A DNA stretch of 64,000 nucleotides from Chelydra serpentina (taxonomy: Eukaryota; Chordata; Testudines; Chelydridae): NCBI GenBank assembly GCA_037349315.1, contig JBAIAC010000132.1:682001-746000 (forward strand). The letters run 5' to 3'. The notes below the pieces were generated by a model. It searched no databases. It was not told the DNA's origin and saw only the letters and a list, made by a program, of their open reading frames with translations. Of the stretch, positions 37,001 to 49,548 are shown in pieces. The translations under genes were made by a program, and so were the position numbers. How positions within the stretch are numbered: the first letter of the stretch is position 1; every line of letters starts with the position of its first letter.

Positions 37001-40000
37001 GAGAATTAGATAATTATATAGATAGAGAGATAATTATATAGATAGAAAATTAGATCATTAGAAAGATAGATAAATAGCTAGATAATTAGACAGCTAGATA
37101 GAAAATTAGATAGATAGATAATTAGATAGATAGAAAATTAGATAATTAGAAAGATAGATAATTAGATAGATAATTAGAAAGCTAGATAGATAATTAGAAA
37201 ATTAGTTAATTAGATAGATAGATAATTAGATAGATATGTTGATAATTAGATAGATAAATAGATAGATAGATATTTAGGAAGAGAGATAATTAGATAGATA
37301 TTTAGATAGCTGGATAGATAATTCGATAGATAATCAGATAGATAGATAATTAGATAGATTATTAGATAAATACATAGATAATTAGATCGCTAAATAGATA
37401 GCTAGATAGATAATTAGAAAGAAAGATAATTAGTTAACTAGATCGATAATTAGATAGATAGAGAATTAGATAGAGAATTAGATAGATAGATAATTAGATA
37501 GATAGAAAATTAGATAATTAGAAAGATAGATAATTAGATAGATAATTAGAAAGCTAGATAGATAATTAGATAGATAGATAATTAGATAGATAGATAGATA
37601 GATAATTAGATAGATAGGTTGATTATTAGATAGATGGATAATCAGATAGATGATTGGATAGATAGATGATTAGATAGATAGATAGATATTAGATAGATAA
37701 ACAGATAATTAGACAGTTAATTAGATAGACAGATAATTGGATAATTAGATAGATAGTTAGCAAGATAGATAATTAGAGAGATAGATAATTAGAGAGATAG
37801 ATAATTAGATAGATAGCTAATTAGATAGATAATTAGATGGATAGATAATTAGATAGATAATTAGATATTTAGATAGATAAATAGTAAGATAGAAAATTAG
37901 ATAATTAATAAGATAGATAATTAGATAGTTTGATAGATAATTAGATAGATAGGTTGATTATTATATAGATAGATAATTAGATAGATAATTAGATAGATAG
38001 ATGATTAGATAGATAATTTGATATATAATTAGAGAGATAGATATTAGAAAGATAAATATATAATTAGATATATAATTAGATAGATATTTAGATAGCTAGA
38101 TAGATAATTAGATAGATAGATAAAGAATTAGATAGATAGAAAATTAGATAATTAGAAAGATACATAATTACATAGATAATTAGATAGATAGAGATATAAT
38201 TAGATAGATAGGTAGATTATTAGATAGATAGATAATTAGACAGATTATTAGATAAATACATAGATAATTAGATAGATAAATAGACAGCTAGATAGATAAA
38301 TAGATAGATAGATAATTAGTTAATTAGATCGATAATTAGATAGAATGAGAATTAGATAATTATATAGATAGAGAGATAATTAGATAAATAGCTAGATAAT
38401 TAGACAGCTAGATAGATAATTAGATAGATAATTAGATAGATAGATAATTAGATAGATAGATAAATAATTAGATAGATAGAAAATTAGATAATTAGAAAGT
38501 TACATAATTACATAGATAATTAGATAGATAGAGAGATAATTAGATAGATGGGTAGATTATTAGCTAGATAGATAATTATAAGATAAATACAGAGATAAAT
38601 AGACAGCTAGATAGATAGTTAGATAGATAGATAATTAGTTAATTAGAACGATAATTAGACAGATATATAGAGAATTAGAGATGTAGGTAATTAGATAATT
38701 ACATATTAGGAAATTAAATAGATAGATAGATAGATAGATATTTAGATAGCTAGATAGATAATTAGATTGATAGATAAATAATTAGAAAGATAGATAATTA
38801 GATAGATAATTAGACAGCTAGATAGCTAATTAGATAGATAGATAATTAGGTAGATTGGTAGATTATTAGATAGATAGATAATTAAATAGATAGAAAACTA
38901 GATAATTAGAAAGAAAGATACTTAGATAATTAGATAGATAGATAATTAGATAAATATGTAGATAATTAGATAGGTAGATAATTGGATAGATAATTAGATA
39001 TATAGATAATTAGATAGATAGATAGATAATTAGATAGATAGGTTGATTATTAGATAGATGGATAATTAGATAGATAATTAGATTGATAGATGATTAGATA
39101 GATAGATAGATATTAGATAAATAAACAGATAATTAGATAGTTAATTAGACAGACAGATAATTGGATAATTAGATAGATAGTTAGCAAGATAGATAATTAG
39201 AGAGATAAATAGATAATAAGAGAGATAGATAATTTGATAGATAGATATTAGATAGATAAATAGATATTAGATAGATAATTAGATGGATAGATAATTAGAT
39301 ATCTAGATAGATAAATAGATAGATAGAAAATTAGATAATTAATAAGATAGATAATTAGATAGCTAGATAGATAATTAGATAGATAGGTTGATTATTATAT
39401 AGATAGATAATTAGATAGATAATTAGAGAGATAGTTATTAGATAGATAAATATATAATTAGATATATAATTAGATAGATAAGCAGATAATTAGATAATTA
39501 GATTGGTAGTTTATTAGATAGATAGGTAATTAAATAGATAGAAAATTAGATAATTAGAAAGATAGATCCTTAGATAATTAGATAGATAGATAGATAATTA
39601 CATAGATAGTTAGATATATAGAGAGATAATTAGATAGATAATTAGATAGATAGATAATTAGATAGATTATTAGATAAATAAATAGATAATTAGAAATATA
39701 AATAGATAGCTTGATAGATAATTAGATAGATAGATAATTAGATAGATTGGTAGACTATTAGATAGATAGGTAATTATATAGATAGAGAGATAATTAGATA
39801 GATAGAAAATTAGATAATTAGAAAGACAGAGAATTAGATAGATATGTTGATTATTAGATAGGTAGATAATTAGATAGATAAATAGATAGATAGATAATTA
39901 GATAGATAGATTATTAGATAAATATATAGATAATTGGATAGATAAATAGATAGCTAGATCGATAATTAGATAGATAGAGAATTAGATAGATAATTATATA

Positions 40001-40533
40001 GGTAGATAGATAATTAGATAGATAGAAAATTAGATAATTAGAAATATAGATAAATAGCTAGATAATTAGACAGCTAGACAGATAATTAGCTAGATAATTA
40101 GATAGATTGGTAGATTATTAGATAGATAGGTTGATTATTATATAGATGGATAATTAGATAGATAATTAGATAAATATGTAGATTATTAGATAGATGGATA
40201 ATTAGATAGATAATTAGATAGATAGATGATTAGATAGATAGATATTAGATAGATAAACAGATAATTAGATAGTTAATTAGATAGACAGATAGTTGGATAA
40301 TTAGATAGATAGTTAGCAAGATAGATAATTAGATAGATAATTAGAGAGATAGATAGATAATTTGAGAGATAGATAGATAATTAGATAGATAGATAATTAG
40401 ATAGATATATATTAGATAGATAGATAGATATTAGATAGATAATTAGATATTTAGATAGATAAATAGATAGATAGAAAATTAGATAATTAATGAGATAGAT
40501 AATTAGATAGCTAGATAGATAATTAGATAGATA
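31006..40533 (+). repeat. GATA satellite block 3
   Basis: About 9.5 kb with GATA on the + strand. The polarity flips at about 31000-31010 (CTTTCTATATAGCTAGATAG). Parts show higher-order repetition: the stretch with AAATAGATATTTAGAAAG at ~32711 recurs at ~33202, a period near 491 bp. Some variants are shared with block 4 (for example ~31255-31450 with ~60885-61100). No gene. Confidence 0.96.
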
Positions 40534-41221
40534 GGTTGGCCACCCCTGTTGTAGGGACTGGTGGGGGCTCGTGTTGCAACAGTCAGTTCTCAGCGTTCCC
40601 TTTTGATTTGAATGTGGGCATCTTTCAGTTCTCCTGCAGCTTCAGCCTTTCAAGTGCCTTGGAGGCAGAATTCGATTATTTTCTCTTTCCGCAGACTAGT
40701 CTGGGTGAATTTCCATGGATATAACCTAAAGGGAAGATAACAAAACTGGTGTCGAATTTAGATTGATATTTCCATAAATAGTATTTCCCTTGGGGAATGG
40801 GAACTCCTAATGCACTCCTGGCCTTCAAGTAGAGAATATTAACCTTTTGTCTCATGTAATGATTGTCTCATGTATGTGTATCTCCGAATTTACATGATTG
40901 AAACACACATAAATGAGCTCAAATATGCAGAAAAAATAAATCTGAAGCTATTGAAAGTGCTACAGCTCCACTCCCATCCCCTAGCTGTCATCTTGGTAGT
41001 TCTCTCAGAAATAATCTCATGGAGATAGACTTCAAAACCCCCACTGGGCTATATAAAATAGATGTGTAAATTCCCCCCTGCAATTCCTTTCCAGGAAAGG
41101 AGTTTAAATAAACTGCCGACCAGATTTCCCATGGGTCTCGGTGTGATTTCTTTGTTATTGTTTTGGTGGCCTAACTTCTGATTGGACGTTATAAAGAGTA
41201 TGGGAAATTGTTCATTTAAAG

Positions 41222-41973
41222 CAGGCCTGCACTCGTAAAGCGGCGAGGACCATATTAGTCCAAAGAAAACAGCTGAGGGCCGAAACCCCCCCAGCCCCGC
41301 AGAAATACCGCCCCCCCAGCACCGCCCGCTCTGCGGAAACAACCCCTCCTTCCCCAGCGCTGCTGTGTGGAAGCCTGTAGAGGGGGAAAGAAACAGCGCG
41401 CATAGGGTGACCGGATCACAGCAGTAAATAGGACCCACCCACTCCCCGCTCCGCCCCACCCGGAGGTGTGACTGAGGAAGGCGTGGAAGGCAGCACCTCC
41501 AGACAGCTGCAACCCTTGGAGAGGGGATGAGAAACAGACCAAGGACAATCAGACTTGTCAAGTTGGCTGACTAGAGAAGAGCAGACACACTGACGGCCTC
41601 GGGGATTAGAAGCAAGCACCGTCCTTTGGGAAAACCCTCTTTGCAGCATTGGGACAACCCCCAGGCCAGAGACAAGCAGAAAAAAGGACCAACGGACACA
41701 GTCCCAGATTTTGAATTTAGGAGATTTGCCGCCAGCTCACCTGCCTGCCCGCTGCTGGCCTCTTACCTTCTGCCACTGCCCCCGCCCCCTGCCGCTGATT
41801 CACCCACTCCCCAGCCTGGCACTGGCCTCTTCACCAGCCCGCCCATCCGCCGGCCGTCCAGCCCGCCGTTGGCTTGCCTCACCCCGCATTTGCCTACTCA
41901 CCCCCCCCACGGGTGGCACAGTGAGCCCACGCGGGCCGCATGCAGCCCCCGGGCCGCACATTGTGCAGGCCTG
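41222..41973. mobile_element. Non-autonomous hAT-type element in right-arm U
   Basis: 752 bp with 11-bp perfect inverted ends and 8-bp duplications ATTTAAAG at 41214-41221 and 41974-41981, as in the other two U copies. No transposase is encoded. Confidence 0.87.
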
Positions 41974-42198
41974 ATTTAAAGTTTACTGGTTATTTTCCCC
42001 ATGCTAATACATTCCAGATTTTGAAATAGTTGAGAATAAGTCAACATATTTGCAGCTGCTAATCCATCTTTCCCGCCCCTCAAACCTTCTAGATGACAAT
42101 CTTTTGTTCCTTTTACTGGGTTCTCTGGGAACAGAGGCTTATTGGTTTTCACCTTGGCCTTATCTGTCCCCAGTGTCCGAGCATTCTGTGCACAAAGG

Positions 42199-42471
42199 AG
42201 TGACGTTATTGACAATAACTGCGACCATACAGATCATTGTTACAACCAAGGTCCTGTAGTGGCACCAAAACTTATATAAAGGGGGTCAAACCAGGTTATG
42301 CTTGGCTGGTTATGATTATGCCATTTATATGCATGTATCAGTTTTGTAGTTGAAGTTATGAATATTGGCTTCATACTGTCTGTAGTTCAATGGCTTTATA
42401 CTGTATGTCTGTCTTTCAAACTGGGGCTGGGCTTCTGGGACCCAGGACAAGCTATCAGCTCTGCCAGGCAT
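42199..42471 (+). mobile_element. Truncated LTR in right-arm U
   Basis: First ~273 bp of the gypsy-type LTR after the flank AAAGG (42194-42198), truncated at the same base as the left-arm copy. Confidence 0.85.
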
Positions 42472-42531
42472 AGAGAGAGATATTGATAGATATTGATTCT
42501 CTATGTATCTAATTATCTATCTTTCTAATAG
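42472..42531 (-). repeat. GATA satellite stub (right arm)
   Basis: 60 bp of satellite-derived sequence. CATAGAGA at 42469 and TCTCTATG near 42505 are complementary and can close a small hairpin. It then joins directly to arm DNA at GGGAAGGAGAGAG. Confidence 0.85.
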
Positions 42532-43423
42532 GGAAGGAGAGAGTCTGAAGGAGGACAAGAGACAGGTGGGTCTAGAGAGGAATGGAAGAGACACTTCCTC
42601 CTCCTCCTCTTAACAGACACCTTAATCTCTCCCTTGAGAAGTTCCAGCCCTAGGTGGTTCAATCCAGTCACCTACCCATTACCAGCTGGTGGCAGGACCC
42701 AGCTTTAGCACTGAAGGATGCCCCTGTTCCTGCTTTCCTGAGGGACTATAACTTGGATTTTGTGTGGTTCACTCAACTCCCTCCCCCGCCCCCAGATCCA
42801 TCCTTGAGACAAGGAGGCCAGCATGTCAATGTGTGCTCCAGGGGGCAAGGGGTTAGCGCACAGTACTTCTAGAGCAGTGCTGAGGGGAGGGATGCTGAGG
42901 TGGGGAGTTTAAGCTTTACCTGAAGCACTGTCTGTTTTCTTTAATTAAATGACATCTGCCATTCATCCTGCTTTGTGGAAAATACAATCCCAGCTCAGTA
43001 GACACTGAGAAAGGGAGACATCAAGGTCAGTCCCCTTCACTTGTGACTTTGTCTCAACCTATTTGCCATTGTGGGGTGCATATGCATCTGTGTGTTATGT
43101 GGGCTGCATCCACACAATATCTACACTAATTGTGTGTCTCTGAGGATGTCACATGGGCCACACGTCTGCTGATTGGGCCCCAGGCTGAAAATCACAGAGC
43201 ACAGGGCAGAATCTACAGCTATGTGATACTCTGCTGTCCACCAACCCTCTGTGTCGCGATGGCTCAAGCAGGTTTGGGAGGCGGCAGGCGGCTGCCTCCC
43301 AGCTCCAGGCTCAGCTGCTGAGTGGGGAGCCAAGAGGCTGCCATGGTGAGCCCTCCCCTGTCCCCCCGCTGCCCGCAGGAGGGGGCTGGCTGTGGGGGGG
43401 GGGGTGGCGTTAGCTGAGGGGCG
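42532..43423. other. Non-coding arm DNA (right arm)
   Basis: Mirror of 18768-19655. No gene is supported; a G-run (G11-12) lies at about 43393-43404. Confidence 0.6.
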
Positions 43424-43480
43424 CAGGGCTGGTGCAAGGAAGTTTTGCCTAGGGTGTGAAACGTCCTTGCACCGGCCCTG
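43424..43480. mobile_element. 57-bp hairpin element (right arm)
   Basis: Mirror copy of 18711-18767: CAGGGCTGGTGCAAGGA ... TCCTTGCACCGGCCCTG around a short loop. Confidence 0.7.
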
Positions 43481-43750
43481 CCCGGACACCCCCTCCATCT
43501 ACTCCTGGGGATTCTGCGCCACTGCGCACAAGCAGAATTCATGTCTGGAACCTGTTATTATCCGCACAGAAAATACACTCTGGCCAAGAAGTGCTGCAGT
43601 TCCACTTTTTGCCCACCAGAATCTGCGGCAATGGTTAAAAAATTTGGCCCCGACCGTTTCTTGTTTCCGCAGACTAGACATTTTAGCAAACTTTAGAATT
43701 CCTTGTTGCCAAACACTGTGAAACTCCCCTTTCTCCTTCACAGAGGGCTT

Positions 43751-43961
43751 TAACCCCCCTTATCTCACTCAGGCTCACGACTGCCCTGAGCTCGAGAATT
43801 GTCCCTGTTCCCATTGGACAGATGAGGAGGAGCCTGAGGTACAGAGAAGGGAAGTGACCTACTCAAGGGCCTACACAGCAAGGCGGTGGCAGAGGCAGAA
43901 AGAGAAGCCACCAGTCCTGACTCCTGTTCTAACGGACAACCACAACCACCCCAGAGGCAGG
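43751..43961 (-). mobile_element. MIR-like SINE fragment (right arm)
   Basis: Mirror of the MIR-like copy at 18230-18440. Confidence 0.7.
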
Positions 43962-44320
43962 GATAGAGCCCAGGAATCGAGATGGTGGGGAAATTTCATT
44001 GAAACAGTTTCTGTCAGAAAATCCCATTCAGACTAAACCAATGTGTTTCTTGAAGTCATAACAAGTGGGAGGAGAGTTCTTTGCAAATCTATTTTGTTGC
44101 AAAACAAAAGCATCTTCTGTTTCTCACAGTGTGTTAAATTGTCTCGTCGCACACAAAGAGGAGACACTTAGATCTCAAAAATTAGATAAGACGCTTCAGT
44201 CTGAGCTAAGTAGTTGCTGCTCTTAACAATTTCAAACTAAAAAATACAAATAAAATAGACTATTTCAGCTATTCTAGTATGTCATAATTTGATCTGAGTA
44301 AACGTGATAGGACACCTCAT

Positions 44321-44521
44321 ATTATGCACTACTCCTAGTGACACTCTCCAATGGATCCCATCTTCCACCCACCGTGAGGTAGGTAGGTAGGAGCGGATCA
44401 TTATTATCCCTACTTGAAAGAGGGAGAAGCTAAGGCTGAGAAAGGAGAATTGAATGGTCTTCGGTCACACAACCAGTCAGTGGCAGAGTTGGGAATAAGA
44501 CCCCAGAGCCCTGATTTTCAA
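44321..44521 (-). mobile_element. MIR-like SINE fragment (right arm)
   Basis: Mirror of the MIR-like copy at 17670-17870, with ATCATTATTATCCC and CCACCGTGAGGTAGGTAGG segments in reverse complement. Confidence 0.7.
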
Positions 44522-45489
44522 ACTAACCATCGCATCTTGAATTTCATACATTGAATAACCTGAATAAAGTGCTCTGAAATGAGGTCCAGACCAACAACAG
44601 TGCACAGTAATTATTCAGAAAGTATTTTAGGAGAACTGGAAAGTTAGAGAGAATCATGAACTGCTCAGAGACAATTAATGCAGAGAAGCAGCAAAATTTG
44701 TCAAACATATGACTGGTTATGACTTATTTACTTGGTCTTAAAAGAGAACAACAAGGACCTGAGTCTCCTCCCTGTCAATAACTTCCTGCTCAGCCAATCA
44801 GGGTAGAGACTGAGGACGGGAAGCTGAGGGTTCTCACCAGAGAGCCCATCGAATGGCCCAGGACACTGGTGGGGATCACTGCCCGAGCACTATTTGAGAC
44901 CCACACACACACACACAGAGGGGAACAGGAGAAAGGACAAAAGAAGTAAGAGAAGAAGAGAAAGGAGGGAGGGATGGAGGAAAAGGTGAAACAAAAAGGA
45001 CAAACCCTAATGTCCCCAGTGATTCTGTGGGACAAAATTCTAGGTGCGGAATAAAATTCTGCCTCCTTAAGCTCGTGTTTTCCACGCCCAGAATTCAGCT
45101 GTCACCAGATGGATCAGACTAAACAGGTTTCAAACCTCCAGGAGGCTCTTACCTTCCAAATAGGGGCATCTGTTTTCTAGTAAAATCAAAGGAGAAAACT
45201 CCAAAGAGATTCCTCCTGGCGTCTCCAAGGTTTCCCTGGCCCCTCGCCCCTGTCCTGCCTGGCTGATGTCAGCATCTCTCTGTGAGGTCACCGCCTCCCC
45301 ACCAGCTTTGACTAATAGTCTGAGGTCCTGCAAACGGCCTTTGTGATGTCACTGCCACACCCCTCCCTTGCTGTACTAATGTCCTGCCGCTGGCCAGACA
45401 CTTTGGAGGTTTGAGCTACTCCCTGGGGATCACCCCACTCAATGAGTGTTCATTCTAGGAAGCAAGCCGGCTAGACAGTAAAACATCAG
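44522..45489. other. Non-coding arm DNA (right arm)
   Basis: Mirror of about 16702-17669. It contains a (CA)n run at 44902-44918 and a purine-rich tract. The part from 45237 onward recurs in direct orientation, more diverged, at 58712-59000. No gene. Confidence 0.6.
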
Positions 45490-45587
45490 ACGCTGCTGCC
45501 AATGCTCCACTCAGTTTTTCAGAAATTTGTAGAATTATCCTGAATTGATACTCTCAGAAGTGTTCCAACAAAGGCAGCATCGTTACA
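45490..45587 (+). mobile_element. Diverged LTR terminus (right arm)
   Basis: Ends GCAGCATCGTTACA and has CCTGAATTGATACTCTCAG upstream. The gypsy-type LTR has CCTGAACTGGCACTCTCAG in the same place. Mirror of 16604-16700. Confidence 0.55.
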
Positions 45588-46037
45588 GCTGCACAAAGCT
45601 CTTGGCTGCCTCATGTCTCCTCAGGGCCATGCTGCCCCAGCCTGAATCACGTCCGCAGCCTGGCCCACCCCGGCTGATGGAGCGCAGAGCCGCACGAGTC
45701 AATGGCAGGTCGTGTTGGGAGCCTCGGATCTTTCCCCCGACAGCCACACGGAGCTCCCTAGCGTCCCGAGAACCTCCCTCGTGTTCTCCCACAGCAGCCG
45801 CCTCCCGGTGTGGGTGGGAAAAGGGGACGAGGAAGCGCTGCTGCCTCAGGCCAGGACAGGAGCCCTCACCATGCCCAGGGCTGTCTCTTGCCTTCAGCCC
45901 AGGCAGCCAGAGGGGCCGGGGAGCTCCCTGGAAAGCCACCGCCTCAGCCACCTCTTGCCTCATGGCCTAGGCTCTTGGCACTTTGCTGGTTGCCGCCTCG
46001 CTTGAAGTCCCAGAGCAAAAAGAAAGAAGCACGTGCC

Positions 46038-46109
46038 TAGCAGAGGATGGCTTTGATCCATCAACCTCTGGGTTATGGGTCCAGCACGCTGCCACTAAAC
46101 CACTCTGCT
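46038..46109 (-). tRNA. Initiator tRNA-Met-like gene (right arm)
   Basis: Mirror of 16082-16153 with the same full-length match, the CAT anticodon in loop CCCATAA, and the same A31:C39 mismatch. Confidence 0.65.
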
Positions 46110-46232
46110 GGCTCTTTACCTACTGCATCCAGCACCCAGTGTCCAGCATTCCTACTAGCACCTTGCAAGCGATAGCGCTCGCAGACAGATGTGCAGGCTG
46201 CTAGGCAGCAGCCTTGGTGACACCAGACTTTT

Positions 46233-46288
46233 GTCTCTGTGGCACAATGGGTCAGTGCGTTTGGCTATTAACTGAAAGGCTGGTGGTT
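46233..46288 (+). tRNA. Truncated tRNA-Asn-like pseudogene (right arm)
   Basis: Begins GTCTCTGTGGCACAATGGGT. The anticodon is ATT and the sequence ends at GGTGGTT before the CR1 5' region. Mirror of 15903-15958. Confidence 0.65.
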
Positions 46289-46295
46289 TAAAGAG

Positions 46296-48303
46296 AGCTT
46301 TAAACTAGGAATTTGGGGGAGACGGTGGGGAGATGTCCAGGTAATCTCCACGCCGGATTTTACCATTGAGCGGGAAGAAAACAAAGTAAGAGAGGATATA
46401 GCCGGGGGTAGGAGAGTGGACATGAGGAGGAAGGGCAGAGTGGATACTAGTCTAACAGGTCATTAGACAGGTGGTAGAATGTCCGTGCCAAATTGGGTAA
46501 AGAATGTGAGTGAGGCCAAAGAGCAAAAATGAAGATGTTTGTACACCAATGCGAGGAGCCTAGGTAACAAACTGGAGGAACTAGAACTACTAGTCCAGGA
46601 AGTGAAACCAGATATTATAGGAATAACAGAAACATGGTGGAATAGTAATCATGACTGGAGTACAGGTATTGATGGGTGTGTGCTCTTTAGGAAAGACCGA
46701 AATAAAGGTAAAGGTGGTGGAGTAGCATTGTATATCAATGATAAGGTAAAGTGTAAAGAAATAAGTGATGGAATGGATAAGACAGAGTCTGTCTGGGCAA
46801 AAATCCCATTGGGGAAGAAAACTACTAGAACCTCCCCTGGGATAGTGCTTGGGGTGTGCTATAGTCCACCGGGATCTAATTTGGATATGGAGAGAGACCT
46901 CTTTAATGTTTTTAATGAAGTAAATACTAATGGGAACTGCGTGATCATGGGAGACTTCAACTTCCCAGATATAGACTGGAGAACAAGTGCTAGTAATAAT
47001 CATAGGGCTCAGATTTTCCTAGATGTGATAGTTGATGAATTCCTTCATCAAGTAGTTGCTGAACCAACAAGGGGGGATGCCATTTTAGATTTGGTTTTGG
47101 TGAGTAGTGAGGACCTCATTGAAGAAATGCTTGTAGGGGACAACCTTGGCTCGAGCGATCATGAGCTAATTCAGTGCAAACTAAATGGAAAGATAAACAA
47201 AAATAAATCTGAGACTAGGGATTTGATTTAAAAAGGGCTAACTGTAATAAATTAAGGAAATTAGTTAGGGAATTGGATTGGACTAAAGAATTGATGGATC
47301 TAAAGGTGGAGGAGGCCTGGGATTATTTCAAGTAAAAGTTGCAGAAGCCATCAGAAGCCTGTATTCCAAGAAAGGGGAAAAATTCATAGGCAGGAGTCTT
47401 AAACGAAGCTGGATGAGCAAGCATCTCAGAGAGGTGATTAAGAAAAAGCAGAAAGCATACAAGGAGTGGAAGGTGGGAGGGATCTGAAAAGAAAGATACT
47501 TTATTGAGGTCAGAGCATGTAGGGGTAAAGTGAGAGAGGCTAAAAGTCATGTAGAGTTGGACCTTGCAAAGGGAATTAAAACCAGTAGTAAAAGGTTTCA
47601 TAGCCATATAAATAGGAAGAAAACAAAGAAAGATGAGGTGGGACCGCTAAAAACTCAGGATGGAGTGGAGGTTAAGGATAATCTAGGCATGGCCCAATAT
47701 GTAAACAAACACTTTGCCTCAGTCTTTAATGAGGCTAATGAGGAGCTTAGGGATAATGGCAGCATGACAAATGGGAATAAGGATATGGAGGTAGATATTA
47801 CCATATCTGAGGTAGAAGCCAAATTCGAACAGCTTAATGGAAGTAAATCATGGGGCCCAGATTCTTCATCCAAGAATATTAAAGGAACTGGCACATGAAA
47901 TTGCAAGACCATTAGCAAAAAATTGTAATAAATCTCTAAACTCAGGGGTTGTACCATTTGACTGGAGAATTGCTAATATAGTTCCTTTTTTGAAGAAAGA
48001 GGAAAAAAGTGACCCGGGTAACTACTGGTCTGTTAGTTTGACATCTGTAGTATGCAAGGTCTTGCAAAAAAAAAAAAAAAAAAAAACTGGAGGAGAAAAT
48101 AGTTACGGACATTGAGGTCAATGGCAATTGGGACAAATTACAACATGGTTTTACAAAACCATGCCATACAAAACCATATAGATCGTGAAAAAACCAACCT
48201 GATCTCCTTCTTTGAGAAAGTAACAGATTTTTTAGATAAAGGAAACACAGTGGATCTAATCTACCTCGATTTCAGTAAGGCATTTGATACAGTGCCACAC
48301 GGA
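46296..48303 (+). pseudogene. CR1 LINE ORF2 relic (right arm)
   Basis: Mirror of 13894-15895. The endonuclease frame (46539-47231) translates identically to the left arm. The first codon of that frame is TTG after an in-frame TGA, so no native start is present. Linker and RT pieces follow in shifted frames, with an A21 run at 48066-48086 (15 in the left arm). It ends after motif A (IYLDFSKAFDTVPH) at the junction with the endonuclease LINE. Confidence 0.9.
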
Positions 48304-49548
48304 ATAAACTCGATGGTGTCTTCAGAGATGCGTGGATTCATGGTTTAGTAGACTCTCAAAATGCTCCTTCCAGTATTGTTTAATGGCTGCATTGTCCTTG
48401 AGGAGGATGGATCCGTCCGTAAGGGGGTTGGGCCTTTGGAGCGTGGCCCATATATAGCTTTGGTTGATTGAAAGAAGCTCTTCGTGTCATCCTGGTCTAC
48501 GAAACCCTGGATCTCAGAGGCCTTTTCTTATCACCACAGGTTTTTGATGTCACGTAGCCTCCTTTGGATTTTGGCTTTAAGCAGGTGATAGGCCTCATGT
48601 TTTTGTTTGTTAGAGGAATCACTTTCCCAGTTACAAAATGAATTTCTTTTCTGTGAATTAATGCTAGGATTTCCTTGTGGTTTTTGTCAAACCAGTCTTG
48701 GTGCCGATGAGTGGAATACCCTCTGCTTTCAGCACATGCATTGTGAATGGTGTTCTTCAGTTGATCCCGGTGCTCTTGATTGTCAATGATGTTGTCCGGC
48801 AGGTTAGAGAGTTTCTGAGACTGATGTTGCTGGAAAGTCTCACAGCTGGCTTTGTCCCGAAGTGCTTAGATGTTGTACTGCTTTCGCTTAGTCCTTGGGT
48901 GTTTGCGGTGTCATGGAGTGAGCTGGAGGTACATGACTGATCTTACTAACCCATGGTCTGTCCAGCAGTGATCGGTACCTCTCATAGCTAATGTTATACG
49001 GACTTCGGTATAGTCTCGGGCTCTAACTATAACATCGTCAAGGAGGTCCCAATGTTTGGACTGAGGATGTTTCCAGGTGGTCTTAAATTTGTTACTCTGC
49101 CTAAAGATGGTATTTGAGATGAGCAGGTCACACTCCACACATTTGCTGAGGACAATACCATTGGGGTTTACATTTCCCACCCCTTCTTTGCCCATTGTGC
49201 CTGTCCAGAGTTGGGAATCCCGTCCGACTCTGGCATTGAAATCTCCCAGGACGATGAGTTTGTCTGCCTTAGATGTGGTTGTGAGGACTGCATCAAGAGT
49301 TCTATAAAACTGATCCTTATTGTCCCGTGAATGCGTCTCTCTACGGGTGGCTTTCCTTTCCAAATGAAGGTGTAGCCACCTCCTTCTGCTTTTATCTGAC
49401 CCTCTTCAGCCCGGTGGGTCTCACTAAGAGCTGCAATGCCAATGTTGAGCCTTGCCAGGTCTCTGGGAATTATGGCAGTTCTTCTTTCTGGGCATTCACT
49501 GTGCTGAGAGTCCATAAGGGTGCAGACATTCCAGGTGACGAAATTCAT
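48304..49548 (-). pseudogene. Non-LTR retrotransposon endonuclease relic (right arm)
   Basis: Mirror of 12649-13893. It reads leftward from NFVTWNVCTL at 49548 through LGDFNARVG to TDHGL, with the same internal gap and frameshift. Confidence 0.8.

Larger units (their letters stand above)
40534..42471 (+). repeat. Unit U, right-arm copy
   Basis: Same orientation and nearly the same sequence as 3101-5042, and mirror of 20676-22629. It ends inside the LTR at ...GCCAGGCAT and passes into a satellite stub. A 17-bp piece of the LTR (TGAGGTGTCTAAGA region) is missing near 42290. Confidence 0.92.
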
